Positions 10,901 to 18,987 are shown, counted from the first letter of the stretch. The stretch is DNA of 64,000 bases from Ulvibacterium sp. (GCF_028285715.1 NZ_JANQOO010000017.1:496001-560000), one strand, 5' to 3'. Program-made: numbers and translations. Notes: generated by a model not told the origin, from the letters alone.

Positions 10901-11062
10901 TTCGATTATTTGCCTAAAGGTGTATATGTTTTTGAGTATGACCTTCGGGTCAACAATGCCGGGGATTTTAGCAATGGTATTACTACGGTTCAGAGTATGT
11001 ACGCTCCTGAATTCAGCAGTCATAGTTCAGGGACTAGAGTATTGGCGAGAGCCGGAGAATAG
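4982..11062 (+). CDS. Large alpha-2-macroglobulin family protein with thioester motif
   Basis: A 2026-residue protein, starting at the ATG that opens a clear signal peptide (RYLVLLFTILQFSMANAQ). The frame is open 26 codons further up, but a TAATTTTA element near 4912 suggests that part is promoter. A long N-terminal helical region is followed by MG2-type beta domains (FTDRSMYRPGQVLYFKG is the MG2 signature), a bait-like low-complexity stretch, the A2M core (TTWKLLLLAHDK) and a thioester site Cys1482-N-E-Q1485. An alpha-alpha-barrel-like thioester domain and a receptor-binding-like C-terminus come last. Bacterial A2Ms trap proteases at the envelope. The usual partner, penicillin-binding protein 1C, is not next to it here. 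Confidence 0.93.
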   Translation: MRYLVLLFTILQFSMANAQSDTSYQALWRQVEKLENEALTKSALKVVRSISEKAKEEGRSPQIIKALLYTSKYAMTLEEDAQLKIVSDFKSEIQKAEFPTKNVLESYLGNLYWQYFQQNRYRFYDRTETEAKVDSIDFRTWDLTTLFEEIHQHFTASLENPTKLQALNVNEFQEILTKQKGSETYRPTLFDLLAHTTLQFYKTPENAITRPADKFEMDDPKLLCEAYQFTQLSIDFTDETSLQSRALQIYQELTKFHFSDVRLEALADVDIERLRFIHQNAVFPNKDMAYLDVLQNSVENLSHHEVSGLYQYEIALLYNQWGNSYQPKSKEEHRWKLKEALTLCESVIAQFPESTGAEKCRALKSEILSKSLQLTVEQYIPIDSPSRILVNYKNLDELQLVAYEVSNNDIKKLNTLYPESEKLNFIKKLSAVKKWEAPLKNENDFQRHGIEVLLPKLGNGQYILLAVPKAEIHNTFAYAKIQVTNLALVETQTPEHHQFQLIDRNNGKPLENAKLQFTYQENYDRKFLTETFTTNAKGAVRIPRGTKRWTSIDIKGVYNDDTAHFGAYYIGSKSNTQVLGSLDNSAFLFTDRSMYRPGQVLYFKGIAVSREDDASQILPNIPMTVNLKDVNYQEVTTLEVTTNEFGSFSGKFILPDNGLTGSFSLQASSKAIKINGTTEFSVEEYKRPKFQTSFQPVKETYKVNDSITVKGTAIGYAGSAITDAQVAYRIRRVVHFPRWYYWSRSYFNSPPQEIAYGITVTDASGNYNITFKAIPDNSIEKNNLPTFSYEITADVTDINGETHTATDIVRVGYHTLNADIRISDRLDKNAKDHTIEITTINLNGQAVDAKGTLKMYKLRPSKYVLRNRPWASPDYQNWEKSSFKKLFPHDAYSNEHDFTSWDKGKLVWESDFDTGKSTEFPLDTSKKWESGKYILELQTQDKFGRAVRAKTITTLFGEKDAALADNQLFDIKLDKSQYQIGERVKIVLASAAKDLFVSVSVEKNREIVDTRVIRLNQNTQSFTLPVTQSDLGGFAIHYSFSAFNAFTSGSLVVPVPYPKTDLEIETVTFRDKLQPNTAETWTFQIKGPKGAKVAAELLASMYDASLDAFREHSWNVGFAYLPTYYSNSHSNAYRSFGTKGFRIYRDLSGRYNYQPQYYDTFDWFGFHFGYGSRIRGTTGNLVRKSSAPPAAMEVLEESAALDEIAVVENDPTGKIAGLAEFDKAPEENQIAKKEADFSTVAIRKNLQETAFFFPQLRTDEEGNVSFSFTTPEALTTWKLLLLAHDKNLQSMYTTLEAVTQKELMVIPNAPRFLREGDEITLSTKIANLTNQKLSGHAKLQLVDALTGKDVTEKLFLTPSNEIAAPVEKKEFSVDSLGNTQVSWRLRIPEGMQAVQYTILAKAGDFSDGEQNVLPVLTNRMPVTETLPMWVGGNQTKTFVLDKLWDNTSTTLSNHKLTLEITSNPAWYAVQALPYLMEYPHECNEQIFAKYYANTLASHIANTNPRIQEIFDQWRNSDALLSNLEKNSALKSLLIQETPWLRDAQSETEQKKRIALLFNLNTMRNEQANSLGKLQQNQLSSGAWAWFKGGRASRYITQHIIAGLGHLNHLKATNTDNRLPQILKSALQYLDSEFVSEYEQMKKYTKNPKDDHLSQMQIHYLYMRSFFKNIKTSKKVDEVLAYYQDQAKKYWVKKGLYSKGMLALALYRMDDGASANNILRSLNENSISNEELGMYWKENTTSWHWYEASIETQALMIEVFSELQHDVKIVDKLKVWLLKHKQTNQWKTTKATTEAVYALLLQGNDWLSLTETVEVSVGEQKIEASQHDDVRLEAGTGYYKTSWSGDEVKSKMAHVTLAKKGEGVAWGGLYWQYFEDLNKITSAETPLQLKKKLFLKKNTNTGEEISTITPTTDLKVGDLLRVRIELKVDRDMEFIHMKDMRAAGFEPTNVLSSYKWQDGLGYYESTKDASTHFFFDYLPKGVYVFEYDLRVNNAGDFSNGITTVQSMYAPEFSSHSSGTRVLARAGE

Positions 11063-11114
11063 GTGTCCTAATGACAAATACAAAAGACGGGTTGTACTAA
11101 GAGCTGCCGATTCC

Positions 11115-11645
11115 TTACTTCTTGATTTTAGGCGGGTACTTGGATAGCACCTTCTCTACAATTTCCTTTAATTTCTGTTCTCGCTCGAGCGGGGATGCAT
11201 CTTCCTTGAAGGAACTTTCACTGACCGCTTGCCAAAAGAGCATATCTTTTTGGTTATCCACAAAGTCAAATTGAATCCGACGTTCCAAGTTGGTCCTACC
11301 CACTGGAATACCAATGGAAACACCACCACCAACGTTTCCACCACCACCGCCGACCCCTAAGCCTACATTGCTGTTGCGGGGAGCTTGAAATGTGTTGCTC
11401 TGTATGTTAATCAAAAAATCGGGTTCTTCGGAAAAGACCAACCCTTTAGATTGCAAGGCAATATCCAATACCCGAAAAAGTCTTTTGTCATCCAATTCAC
11501 TAAGGCCGGTATCCATGTCCGGATAATAGTTGAAAGTGGTATAATTTGAAAAATCGGTGGCCTTGTCGTAATCGTAGTTGACCTGAATAGCATTGCAAGA
11601 ACCCAAAAGAAGCACAAGAAGAATGTATCCTGCTGTTTTCATCAT
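11115..11645 (-). CDS. DUF4136 lipoprotein
   Basis: A lipoprotein of about 176 residues. The start is one of two adjacent ATG codons (11645 or 11642), giving MKTAGYILLVLLLGSC with a lipobox LLGSC at the end of the signal peptide. The mature part matches the DUF4136 pattern: an early KATDFSNYTTFNYYP segment, a central Gly/Val-rich strand region (GLGVGGGGGNVGGGVSIG) and a C-terminal helix ending LSKYPPK. These proteins are outer-membrane or periplasmic lipoproteins of unknown function. A further 28 codons upstream are open only from a TTG and overlap nothing expected, so I left them out. Confidence 0.85.
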   Translation of the reverse strand: MMKTAGYILLVLLLGSCNAIQVNYDYDKATDFSNYTTFNYYPDMDTGLSELDDKRLFRVLDIALQSKGLVFSEEPDFLINIQSNTFQAPRNSNVGLGVGGGGGNVGGGVSIGIPVGRTNLERRIQFDFVDNQKDMLFWQAVSESSFKEDASPLEREQKLKEIVEKVLSKYPPKIKK

Positions 11646-11707
11646 ATTTCTTTTCTTAAAAATACTGAAAAAAGGAATAACACTTTGGCATACAGCACTA
11701 TATTCGA

Positions 11708-12709
11708 CTAACTGGCGAGTAAACCCCAAAGCCTATCCTTTAATTCTTGAATGCCCAACTGTACCACGGAAGAAATAAACAGATAAGGCACTTCCTTAAA
11801 ATCCCTGTCCAATTCCGTACGCATCATTTCCATGAGTTCCTCATCCAAAAGATCACTCTTAGAAATCGCCACAAGGCGCTGTTTGTCCAGCAGTTCTGGA
11901 TTATAGCGCCGTAATTCATCCAAAAGAATCTCGTATTCCTTGCTAATATCCTTGCTATCAGCCGGGATTAAAAAAAGTAAGGTGGCGTTTCGTTCTATGT
12001 GCCGTAAAAAGTAATGGCCCAGACCCTTGCCTTCAGCCGCACCTTCAATGATTCCAGGAATATCCGCCATAACGAAACTTTGAAAATCACGATGCTTCAC
12101 AATACCTAGATTGGGCTTTAGGGTTGTAAACTCATAGTCCGCTATCTTTGGCCTTGCCGAGGTGACGACCGAGAGCAAGGTAGATTTTCCGGCGTTTGGG
12201 AAACCTACCAGACCCACATCGGCCAGTACCTTTAATTCCAAGGTTACACGTTTTTCCTGCCCGGGTAATCCCGGTTGGGCATATCTTGGGGTTTGATGGG
12301 TACTACTTTTAAAGTGGGTATTTCCTAAACCACCCTTACCTCCCCTTACGATAACCTTTTCATCCCTTTCTTCCGTTATTTCAAAAAGAATGGCATTGGT
12401 CTCGGTATCCCTGACCACGGTACCCAGGGGCACCTCCAATATCACATCTTCCCCGTTGGCGCCAGTACTGGTCTGTTTGCCACCATGCCCTCCATGACCG
12501 GCCTTAAAATGCCGTTGAAACTTATAATGGACCAAGGTCCATAAATTTTTATTACCGCGGACAATGATATGACCACCACGACCACCATCCCCACCATCCG
12601 GACCACCCTTGGCCACGTATTTTTCGCGGCGAAGGTGTGCGGAACCTTGCCCTCCTTTACCTGAGGTCACATGAATTTTTACGTAATCTACAAAATTGCC
12701 TTCGGTCAT
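11708..12709 (-). CDS. obg: GTPase Obg/CgtA
   Basis: A 333-residue Obg GTPase. The glycine-rich Obg fold occupies residues 1-160 ([29 protein letters not shown]). The G domain then shows G1 GFPNAGKST, switch residues TTLKPNLG, G3 [16 protein letters not shown] and G4 SKSDL. It binds the large ribosomal subunit and links ribosome assembly to growth and stress. The C-terminal OCT domain of some homologues is absent, as is common in Bacteroidota. It is probably transcribed before the DUF4136 gene, 62 bases downstream. Confidence 0.97.
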   Translation of the reverse strand: MTEGNFVDYVKIHVTSGKGGQGSAHLRREKYVAKGGPDGGDGGRGGHIIVRGNKNLWTLVHYKFQRHFKAGHGGHGGKQTSTGANGEDVILEVPLGTVVRDTETNAILFEITEERDEKVIVRGGKGGLGNTHFKSSTHQTPRYAQPGLPGQEKRVTLELKVLADVGLVGFPNAGKSTLLSVVTSARPKIADYEFTTLKPNLGIVKHRDFQSFVMADIPGIIEGAAEGKGLGHYFLRHIERNATLLFLIPADSKDISKEYEILLDELRRYNPELLDKQRLVAISKSDLLDEELMEMMRTELDRDFKEVPYLFISSVVQLGIQELKDRLWGLLAS

Positions 12710-12762
12710 AAGTCTAATCCTGTAATCCCATGAGTAGGGAATCCTAATATATTAAAATCAAC

Positions 12763-13284
12763 TTATTCAATGGGACTCGAAATTGCGTAGGTAATCCCTT
12801 CTTTCTCAGGTAATACCCAAGATCTTTCTCCCTCGTTTAGCCTTTTGGCGCCGATTTTTTCAAGTGCCTTTTGGGAACGGAAATTCTTGGGATGCACATA
12901 AAAAACAACTGTTCTGCAGAAATTTAGGGCGTAACCTACCATTAACCTCTTCACCGCTCTGTTGTGAAAGCCACCCCAGTAATCCCTGGCCAAAAATGAC
13001 CATCCTATTTCCACAACTTCTTCAACTTCATCCACAATCTTAAACCTTGAACTCCCAATAACATTTTTGGATTGCTGGTCTGTAATCAACAAAGCACCGC
13101 CTGATATCATGGATTCTTTAAAAAACAAGGTGAACTCCTTCAATGTGTAGCGCAATTTATTTTGATGTTGCTCCCAAATCAAGGGGTCGGACGCCGCATT
13201 CAACAAGTTTTCAAAATCTTCTTCCCTTAAGGGTCTTAGACTCACCAAGTCATTTTCCAATAAAGGTTGAAGATTAAAGTTCAT
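12763..13284 (-). CDS. GNAT-family N-acetyltransferase
   Basis: A 173-residue GNAT acetyltransferase of the RimJ/RimL-like type. It opens with a typical LVSLRPLREEDFENL strand-helix. The segment GWSFLARDYWGGFHNRAVKRLM represents the acetyl-CoA pyrophosphate-binding region, and HPKNFRSQKALEKIGAKR is the characteristic C-terminal motif. The substrate may be a protein N-terminus, an amino acid or an antibiotic, and cannot be assigned. It lies 53 bases upstream of obg on the same strand. Confidence 0.88.
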   Translation of the reverse strand: MNFNLQPLLENDLVSLRPLREEDFENLLNAASDPLIWEQHQNKLRYTLKEFTLFFKESMISGGALLITDQQSKNVIGSSRFKIVDEVEEVVEIGWSFLARDYWGGFHNRAVKRLMVGYALNFCRTVVFYVHPKNFRSQKALEKIGAKRLNEGERSWVLPEKEGITYAISSPIE

Positions 13285-13366
13285 TTCAACGGATAAAACA
13301 GCAAACGGTTAAAAAAAGAGCTGCGGAAAAACGGCCCAGAAGTCCCTCTTTGAAGCAAATGAAAGT

Positions 13367-14476
13367 TTAAAGCTCCTCGATTACCTTGCCCAATCGCATA
13401 GTAATTTCATCAATGGCCCCAATGCCGCTAACACTGTGGAATTTGCCCTGGGCTTCGTAATAATCCATTAAAGGGGCTGTCTTTTGGTTATATTCCTCAA
13501 ACCGGTTGCGAATTTTGACCTCGTCCTGATCATCGGAACGGCCGCTCACTTTACCCCGTTCCAAAAGCCGCTGTATCAAAACTTCGTCATCAGCTTCCAA
13601 GGCAATAGTGGCATTTATTTCCATATTCTTGGTTTCCAATAGCTTATCCAATGCCTTAGCTTGTGCCTTAGTCCTAGGGAAACCGTCAAAGATAAACCCG
13701 CTGGCTTCCGGGTTTTTTTCCACCTCATCGCGCAACATGTTAATAGTGACTTCATCCGGTACCAAATCGCCTTTATCCATATAAGATTTGGCCAAAGTCC
13801 CTAAGTCTGTCCCATTTTTAATATTATAACGGAATACGTCTCCAGTGGAGATATGTTTTAAATTGTATTTCTCCTTTAGAAATTCGGCCTGTGTCCCTTT
13901 TCCGGCACCCGGCTTTCCGAACAATACAAGGTTGATCATATGTTTTTGGTTTAATTGGTATACTTCTTTGAGATTCCGCCCCAGTTCCTTGTAATCAAGA
14001 CCATAGCCCACAATAAATCTATCGGGGATTTCAATGCCCACATAATCTATGGTATATTCTCCATTATAGACTTCCGATTTATAAAACAAACTGGCTATTT
14101 TGAACTCCTTTACATTGGAACTGGAAAACAAATGGACCAATTGCTGCAATGTACGGCCAGAATCTATAATGTCCTCCAAGATAATTACACTGCGGCCCTC
14201 AATGTTCTCTGGGGGATCTAGAAGTGTTTCTACAATACCTGTGGAGGTTAGCCCTTGGTAGGAGCTTAACTTAACAAATGAAACCTCGCAGGGATGGGCA
14301 TATTCCTTAAGGAAGTCCGACACGAACATAAAGGCGCCATTTAGAACACCCACAAAAATAGGGGTCTTATCCTTGTAATCCGCTGCAACTTCATTAGCCA
14401 TTTTCTGAATCGCCGCCGTAATCTGACGTTCGGTCAAAAAAGGTTTAAAATATTTGTCGTGAAGCTTTATCAACAC
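13367..14476 (-). CDS. adk: Fused hypoxanthine phosphoribosyltransferase - adenylate kinase
   Basis: One uninterrupted frame of 369 codons encodes two nucleotide enzymes. Residues 1-175 are a type I phosphoribosyltransferase (FVGVLNGAFMF, PRPP loop EDIIDSGRT at 101-109, GYGLDYKELGRNL). Residues 180-369 are adenylate kinase (P-loop GKPGAGKGT at 187-195, STGDVFRYN, GFPRTKAQA). The first part salvages hypoxanthine or guanine to the monophosphate; the second interconverts AMP, ATP and ADP. The start is GTG at 14476 (TTG follows directly). A -7 element TATATTTG lies about 20 bases upstream. An internal ATG at 13939 could also initiate free Adk. It is divergent from purK. Confidence 0.93.
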   Translation of the reverse strand: MLIKLHDKYFKPFLTERQITAAIQKMANEVAADYKDKTPIFVGVLNGAFMFVSDFLKEYAHPCEVSFVKLSSYQGLTSTGIVETLLDPPENIEGRSVIILEDIIDSGRTLQQLVHLFSSSNVKEFKIASLFYKSEVYNGEYTIDYVGIEIPDRFIVGYGLDYKELGRNLKEVYQLNQKHMINLVLFGKPGAGKGTQAEFLKEKYNLKHISTGDVFRYNIKNGTDLGTLAKSYMDKGDLVPDEVTINMLRDEVEKNPEASGFIFDGFPRTKAQAKALDKLLETKNMEINATIALEADDEVLIQRLLERGKVSGRSDDQDEVKIRNRFEEYNQKTAPLMDYYEAQGKFHSVSGIGAIDEITMRLGKVIEEL

Positions 14477-14496
14477 TGCAATTTTATCCGGGATGG

Positions 14497-14504
14497 CAAA
14501 TATA
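14497..14504 (-). promoter_or_regulatory. -7 element of the hpt-adk gene
   Basis: On the minus strand TATATTTG matches the Bacteroidota -7 consensus TAnnTTTG exactly, 20 bases upstream of the GTG start. No clear -33 TTG is seen at the expected distance. Confidence 0.5.
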
Positions 14505-14537
14505 CCAATTTGATTTTGCTTTTGGAGCAGGGCAACT

Positions 14538-14565
14538 TTTGTTTTGGAAATTCATTGTATTTTTG
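14538..14565 (+). promoter_or_regulatory. Promoter of purK-purE
   Basis: TATTTTTG (14558-14565) matches TAnnTTTG, with TTTG at 14538-14541 sixteen bases upstream, slightly short of the usual spacing. It lies 33 bases before the purK ATG and inside a longer open frame, supporting the start at 14599. Confidence 0.6.
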
Positions 14566-14598
14566 CATCGCCTCCCAAATAAGGCAAAACGAAATCCT

Positions 14599-15762
14599 AT
14601 GAGCTATTTCTCTTCAAATTTTAAGCTAGGCATTTTAGGCGGTGGCCAACTAGGGAAAATGTTGCTTTATGAAACCCGAAAATGGGATATTCATACGCGA
14701 GTTATGGACACCTCACGGGATGCTCCCTGCCGAATTGCCTGCAACGATTTTATTCTGGGCGATCTCATGGATTTTGATGATGTATATTCTTTTGGGAAGG
14801 AAGTGGATGTTCTTACCATTGAAATCGAAAATGTAAACGTGGACGCCCTGGAAAAATTGGAGAATGAGGGTATTAAAGTATATCCGCCTACCAAGGCCTT
14901 ACGTACTATACAAAATAAAGCCAAGCAAAAGCTTTTTTATATTGACCATGGTATCCCAACGGCACCTTTCTCGCGCTTTGCTTATGCCAGTGAAATACGG
15001 GACAGTTTGGAAAATGGTGGACTCAATTTCCCTTTTGTTTGGAAAAGTGCGCAATTTGGGTATGATGGCCAAGGTGTCAAAATAGTCCGAAAAATTGAAG
15101 ATTTGGAAGGATTACCTCCCGGTGAATGTATTGCAGAGGATTTGATACCCTTTAAGAACGAATTGGCGGTCATTGTAGCAAGAAGTGCCAATGGAGAACG
15201 TATTACCTATCCCGTTGTGGAAATGGAGTTCCATCCAGAGGCCAATCAGGTGGAATATGTCATTTGTCCGGCCCGTATTGATGGTGTTGTAGCCAGAAAA
15301 GCCCAAGAAGTTGCCTTAAGGGTATCAGCGCAGATTAAACATGTTGGATTATTGGCCGTGGAAATGTTCCAAACCCAGGATGATGAAATTCTAGTGAACG
15401 AAGTAGCGCCAAGGCCGCACAACAGTGGCCATTATAGTATTGAGGCTAGCTATACCAATCAATTTGAACAACATATTAGGGCCATTTTAAATCTGCCCTT
15501 GGGAAACACGGCAAGTAAGGTAGCGGGCATCATGGTCAATTTGGTTGGGGCAGAGGGTCACACCGGGGAAGTAACCTATGAAAATATGGATCGGGTGTTA
15601 CAAATGGAAGGCGTAACCCCACATATCTATGGAAAAAGACAGACGCGTCCCTTTCGTAAAATGGGCCATGTGACCATTGTCAACGAGAATGTTTCCAGCG
15701 CAAGGGAAATAGCACAAAAGGTAAAGGAAACCATAAAAGTAATAAGCAAAGAGCATGAGTAA
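14599..15762 (+). CDS. purK: N5-carboxyaminoimidazole ribonucleotide synthase
   Basis: A 387-residue ATP-grasp enzyme of de novo purine synthesis. It carboxylates aminoimidazole ribonucleotide to N5-CAIR using ATP and bicarbonate. The N-terminal GILGGGQLGKML, the ATP-grasp core (FVWKSAQFGYDGQGVKIV) and the metal-binding VNEVAPRPHNSGHYSIEA are all present. The frame is open 20 codons upstream, but that region contains the promoter, so the ATG before SYFSSNFKLG is chosen. Its end overlaps purE by eight bases, implying translational coupling and a shared messenger. Confidence 0.97.
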   Translation: MSYFSSNFKLGILGGGQLGKMLLYETRKWDIHTRVMDTSRDAPCRIACNDFILGDLMDFDDVYSFGKEVDVLTIEIENVNVDALEKLENEGIKVYPPTKALRTIQNKAKQKLFYIDHGIPTAPFSRFAYASEIRDSLENGGLNFPFVWKSAQFGYDGQGVKIVRKIEDLEGLPPGECIAEDLIPFKNELAVIVARSANGERITYPVVEMEFHPEANQVEYVICPARIDGVVARKAQEVALRVSAQIKHVGLLAVEMFQTQDDEILVNEVAPRPHNSGHYSIEASYTNQFEQHIRAILNLPLGNTASKVAGIMVNLVGAEGHTGEVTYENMDRVLQMEGVTPHIYGKRQTRPFRKMGHVTIVNENVSSAREIAQKVKETIKVISKEHE

Positions 15763-16246
15763 AGTAGCGGTGGTAATGGGAAGTACCAGCGACCTGCCCG
15801 TTATGCAGGAAGCGATAGACATACTAAAGGGATTTGATATAGCGGTGGAGGTAGACATTGTATCCGCGCACCGTACACCCGAAAAACTCTTTGAGTTCGC
15901 TAAAAATGCCCATGAAAACGGTTATGCCGTTATTATTGCCGGTGCCGGAGGAGCCGCACATCTTCCAGGCATGGTAGCCTCCATGTCCCCGCTGCCTGTA
16001 ATAGGCGTTCCTGTAAAGAGCAGTAATTCAATTGACGGCTGGGATTCAATCCTCTCCATTCTACAAATGCCCGGTGGCGTACCGGTAGCTACCGTAGCCT
16101 TGAACGGGGCCAAAAATGCCGGTATCCTGGCCGCCCAGATTATAGGTAGTTCAGACAAATGCGTGCTGGATAAGATCATGTTATATAAGGAAGGATTGAA
16201 ACAAAAAGTTATCGACGGAGCCAACAAAGTACAAACCAAGAAATAA
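15755..16246 (+). CDS. purE: N5-CAIR mutase
   Basis: This 163-residue class I PurE converts N5-CAIR to CAIR, the step after PurK. The phosphate-binding MGSTSDLPVM (8-17), the catalytic VSAHRTPE and GAGGAAHLPGM motifs, and the C-terminal VPVATVALNGAKNAG are all visible. The start codon lies inside the last codons of purK. The pair forms the CO2-incorporating module of purine synthesis. Confidence 0.97.
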   Translation: MSKVAVVMGSTSDLPVMQEAIDILKGFDIAVEVDIVSAHRTPEKLFEFAKNAHENGYAVIIAGAGGAAHLPGMVASMSPLPVIGVPVKSSNSIDGWDSILSILQMPGGVPVATVALNGAKNAGILAAQIIGSSDKCVLDKIMLYKEGLKQKVIDGANKVQTKK

Positions 16247-16265
16247 TAATACTTACCAATTCTTG

Positions 16266-16309
16266 GTTGATGGTCATTTGTTTTAAAGTTGTCACCGTCA
16301 ACCATCAAC
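16266..16309. repeat. Imperfect inverted repeat after purE
   Basis: GTTGATGGT (16266-16274) is the exact reverse complement of ACCATCAAC (16301-16309), separated by 26 bases. A related GTCAACC element adds to the complementarity. No T-run follows, so it is not a classical terminator. It sits between purE and the M3 peptidase start. Confidence 0.5.
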
Positions 16310-16327
16310 TCTAAACTATCAGCGAAT

Positions 16328-18355
16328 ATGAATCCCCTACTCAGTCCTTTTGATGCGGCACCTTTTTCAAAAATAAGGAACGAACATTATAAACCGGCAT
16401 TTTTGAAAGCTATGGAAGATGCCCGGAAAGAAATCGATGCCATTACGGACAATCCCAATGCCCCGACCTTCGAAAACACGATCGAGGCGTTGGAGTTTAC
16501 CGGTCAACACTTGGATAGGGTTTCGAGCCTATTTTTTAACCTGAATTCTGCCGAAACCAATCCCGAAATCCAAAAGATTGCCCAGGAAATCTCCCCCCTA
16601 CTTTCTGAATTCAGCAATGATGTTACCCTGAATGAAGCCTTGTTCAAAAGAATCAATTTTGTCTATCAACAAAAAAATGATGTAACCCTATCCACTGAAC
16701 AGCGGACTCTGCTAGAAAAAAAGTACAAAAGCTTTAGCCGAAATGGGGCCAATCTTGCCGAAGACAAAAAGAAACGGCTTCGTGAAATCGATGCGGAGTT
16801 GGCCAAACTTAAATTGCAATTTGGGGAGAATGTATTGGCCGAAACCAACAAATATGAATTGCACCTCACCAATGAAAATGATTTGGACGGTCTGCCCGAA
16901 GGAGAAAAGGAAGCAGCTGCACAGCTGGCCCGCTCAAAAGATAAAGAAGGTTGGTTGGTAACCCTGGATTATCCTAGTTATATCCCTTTTATGAAGTACT
17001 CCAAAAACAGGGAATTGCGCAAAAAGTTGTCCCTGGCCTTTGGTAGCAAAGGTTTTCACGCGGACAAACTGGATAATCGGGCAAACGTCCTCAAAATTGC
17101 GCAACTTCGATACGAAAGGGCAAATTTGTTGGGCTACGAGACCCATGCCCATTTTGTGTTGGAAGAGCGTATGGCCGAGACACCTGAAAGGGTACATTCA
17201 TTTTTAAACGAACTCTTGGGCAAGGCAAAACCGGCCGCCGAACGAGAATTTCAACAATTGGAAGATTTTGCCAAGGAACTTGATGGTATTGATCGGTTGC
17301 AAAAATGGGATGGCAGCTATTATTCCGAAAAATTGAAGCAGAAGCTTTTCAATTTGGATGATGAAAAGCTGAAGCCTTATTTTAAATTGGAAAATGTCAT
17401 TGCCGGAGTTTTTAAGGTAGCAGAAAAACTCTTTGGATTACAGTTTGAGGAAGTTTTTGATATCGATACCTATCATGAAGAAGTAAAAACCTACAAGGTC
17501 TATGATTTGGAGCATAATTTCATTTCTCTTTTTTATGCAGACTTCCATCCCAGAAAAGGAAAACGAGGCGGTGCTTGGATGACTTCGTACAAGCCCCAGT
17601 ACCAAAGGAACGGGGAAAATGTTCGACCTCATGTTTCCAATGTCTGTAATTTCACGCGCTCAACGCTCAGCAAACCATCCTTGCTGACGTTTACCGAGGT
17701 AACTACATTATTCCATGAATTTGGGCATGGGTTGCATGGTATGTTGGCCAATACTACCTATCCAAGCCTTTCGGGCACCTCGGTATATTGGGATTTTGTA
17801 GAACTTCCCAGTCAGGTGATGGAGAACTGGTGTTACGAAAAAGAAGCCCTTGAGCTTTTCGCCATCCATTATAAAACAGGCGAGTTGATCCCTATGGAAT
17901 TGGTTGACAAAATAAAGGAATCCGCTACTTTTCAAGAAGGCATGGCCACACTACGACAACTGAGTTTTGGACTGTTGGACATGGCATGGCATGGAGGAAA
18001 TCCTTTGAATATAACCGATGTAAAAATTCATGAGAACCAGGCTTTTGAGGGCACCCAATTGTATCCCGATACCCCGGAAACCTGTATGAGTACGGCATTC
18101 TCCCATATTTTTCAAGGAGGATATTCCTCAGGTTACTACAGTTATAAATGGGCCGAGGTTTTGGATGCCGACGCCTTTGCCTTCTTTAAGGAAAAAGGAA
18201 TTTTCAACAAAGAGGTGGCCACGAAATTCAAAGAAAATGTACTTTCCAAAGGAGGTACTGAAAAGCCGATGATGCTTTATAAGAGATTCAGGGGCCGTGA
18301 ACCAAAATTAGAGGCTCTATTGGAAAGAGCCGGACTTTTGAATACTATGGCGTAG
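16328..18355 (+). CDS. M3-family metallopeptidase (oligopeptidase A / Dcp type)
   Basis: A 675-residue thimet-type oligopeptidase. The zinc motif His463-E-F-G-H467 sits in TLFHEFGHGLHGML, and the downstream Glu ligand region and FSHIFQGGYSSGYYSYKWAE are typical of bacterial Dcp and oligopeptidase A. No signal peptide is seen, so it probably degrades peptides in the cytoplasm. The N-terminus NPLLSPFDAAPFSKIRNEHY is characteristic of Bacteroidota homologues, which fixes the ATG at 16328 rather than an upstream non-ATG start. Confidence 0.95.
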   Translation: MNPLLSPFDAAPFSKIRNEHYKPAFLKAMEDARKEIDAITDNPNAPTFENTIEALEFTGQHLDRVSSLFFNLNSAETNPEIQKIAQEISPLLSEFSNDVTLNEALFKRINFVYQQKNDVTLSTEQRTLLEKKYKSFSRNGANLAEDKKKRLREIDAELAKLKLQFGENVLAETNKYELHLTNENDLDGLPEGEKEAAAQLARSKDKEGWLVTLDYPSYIPFMKYSKNRELRKKLSLAFGSKGFHADKLDNRANVLKIAQLRYERANLLGYETHAHFVLEERMAETPERVHSFLNELLGKAKPAAEREFQQLEDFAKELDGIDRLQKWDGSYYSEKLKQKLFNLDDEKLKPYFKLENVIAGVFKVAEKLFGLQFEEVFDIDTYHEEVKTYKVYDLEHNFISLFYADFHPRKGKRGGAWMTSYKPQYQRNGENVRPHVSNVCNFTRSTLSKPSLLTFTEVTTLFHEFGHGLHGMLANTTYPSLSGTSVYWDFVELPSQVMENWCYEKEALELFAIHYKTGELIPMELVDKIKESATFQEGMATLRQLSFGLLDMAWHGGNPLNITDVKIHENQAFEGTQLYPDTPETCMSTAFSHIFQGGYSSGYYSYKWAEVLDADAFAFFKEKGIFNKEVATKFKENVLSKGGTEKPMMLYKRFRGREPKLEALLERAGLLNTMA

Positions 18356-18443
18356 TTTTTTGGGGTTAACTTATTGATAAGCCTTCGCCTGAGTTCCTTT
18401 ATTCTAATACTTTTTACCGAACTTCGCCCAAAACTAATTTAGT

Positions 18444-18965
18444 ATGGTCTTATTTGTAGACATGGACGAGGTACTTGCGGATACCTACGGTGCGCATATT
18501 GAACAGTATAACAAAGATTTTGGCGAAAATCTTACGGTAGACTTTTGTTCTGGCTGGGAAGTATGGCAAAAAGTACCCGAAAACAGAAGGGAAAGCATTC
18601 GTCTGCATACCTCGCAAAAGGGCTTTTTTAGAAACCTTAAAATCATTCAGGACAGTCAAAAAGTTATGAAGGAATTGACCAAAAAGTATGAAGTGTATAT
18701 TGCCTCCGCTGCCATGGAATTTCCAAGTTCCCTTGAAGAAAAATCGGAATGGCTGGATGAGCATTTCCCCTTTATCCCCTGGCAACAGCGAATTCTATGT
18801 GGCCACAAGCACATTTTAAAGGGAGATATCTTGATTGATGATCGAACCCGCAATCTGGAAACTTTTCATGGCAGAAGCATTATGTTCAGCTCTCCACATA
18901 ATGTCCATACCAATGGTTTTGAGAGAGCCAGGGATTGGAAGGAAGTAGGTGAAAAGCTGCTATAG
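18444..18965 (+). CDS. 5'(3')-deoxyribonucleotidase (NT5C type)
   Basis: A 173-residue HAD-superfamily phosphatase. Motif I is FVDMDEVLAD (the two Asp of DxDxV near residues 6 and 8), motif II lies around YIASAA, and motif IV is DILIDDRTRN. The length and the MDEVLADT signature match the cytosolic 5'(3')-deoxyribonucleotidase family, which dephosphorylates deoxynucleoside monophosphates and helps balance dNTP pools. It lies 88 bases after the M3 peptidase gene, with no obvious terminator between. Confidence 0.9.
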   Translation: MVLFVDMDEVLADTYGAHIEQYNKDFGENLTVDFCSGWEVWQKVPENRRESIRLHTSQKGFFRNLKIIQDSQKVMKELTKKYEVYIASAAMEFPSSLEEKSEWLDEHFPFIPWQQRILCGHKHILKGDILIDDRTRNLETFHGRSIMFSSPHNVHTNGFERARDWKEVGEKLL

Positions 18966-18987
18966 CAATCCAAGCTGTTTCCTAATA

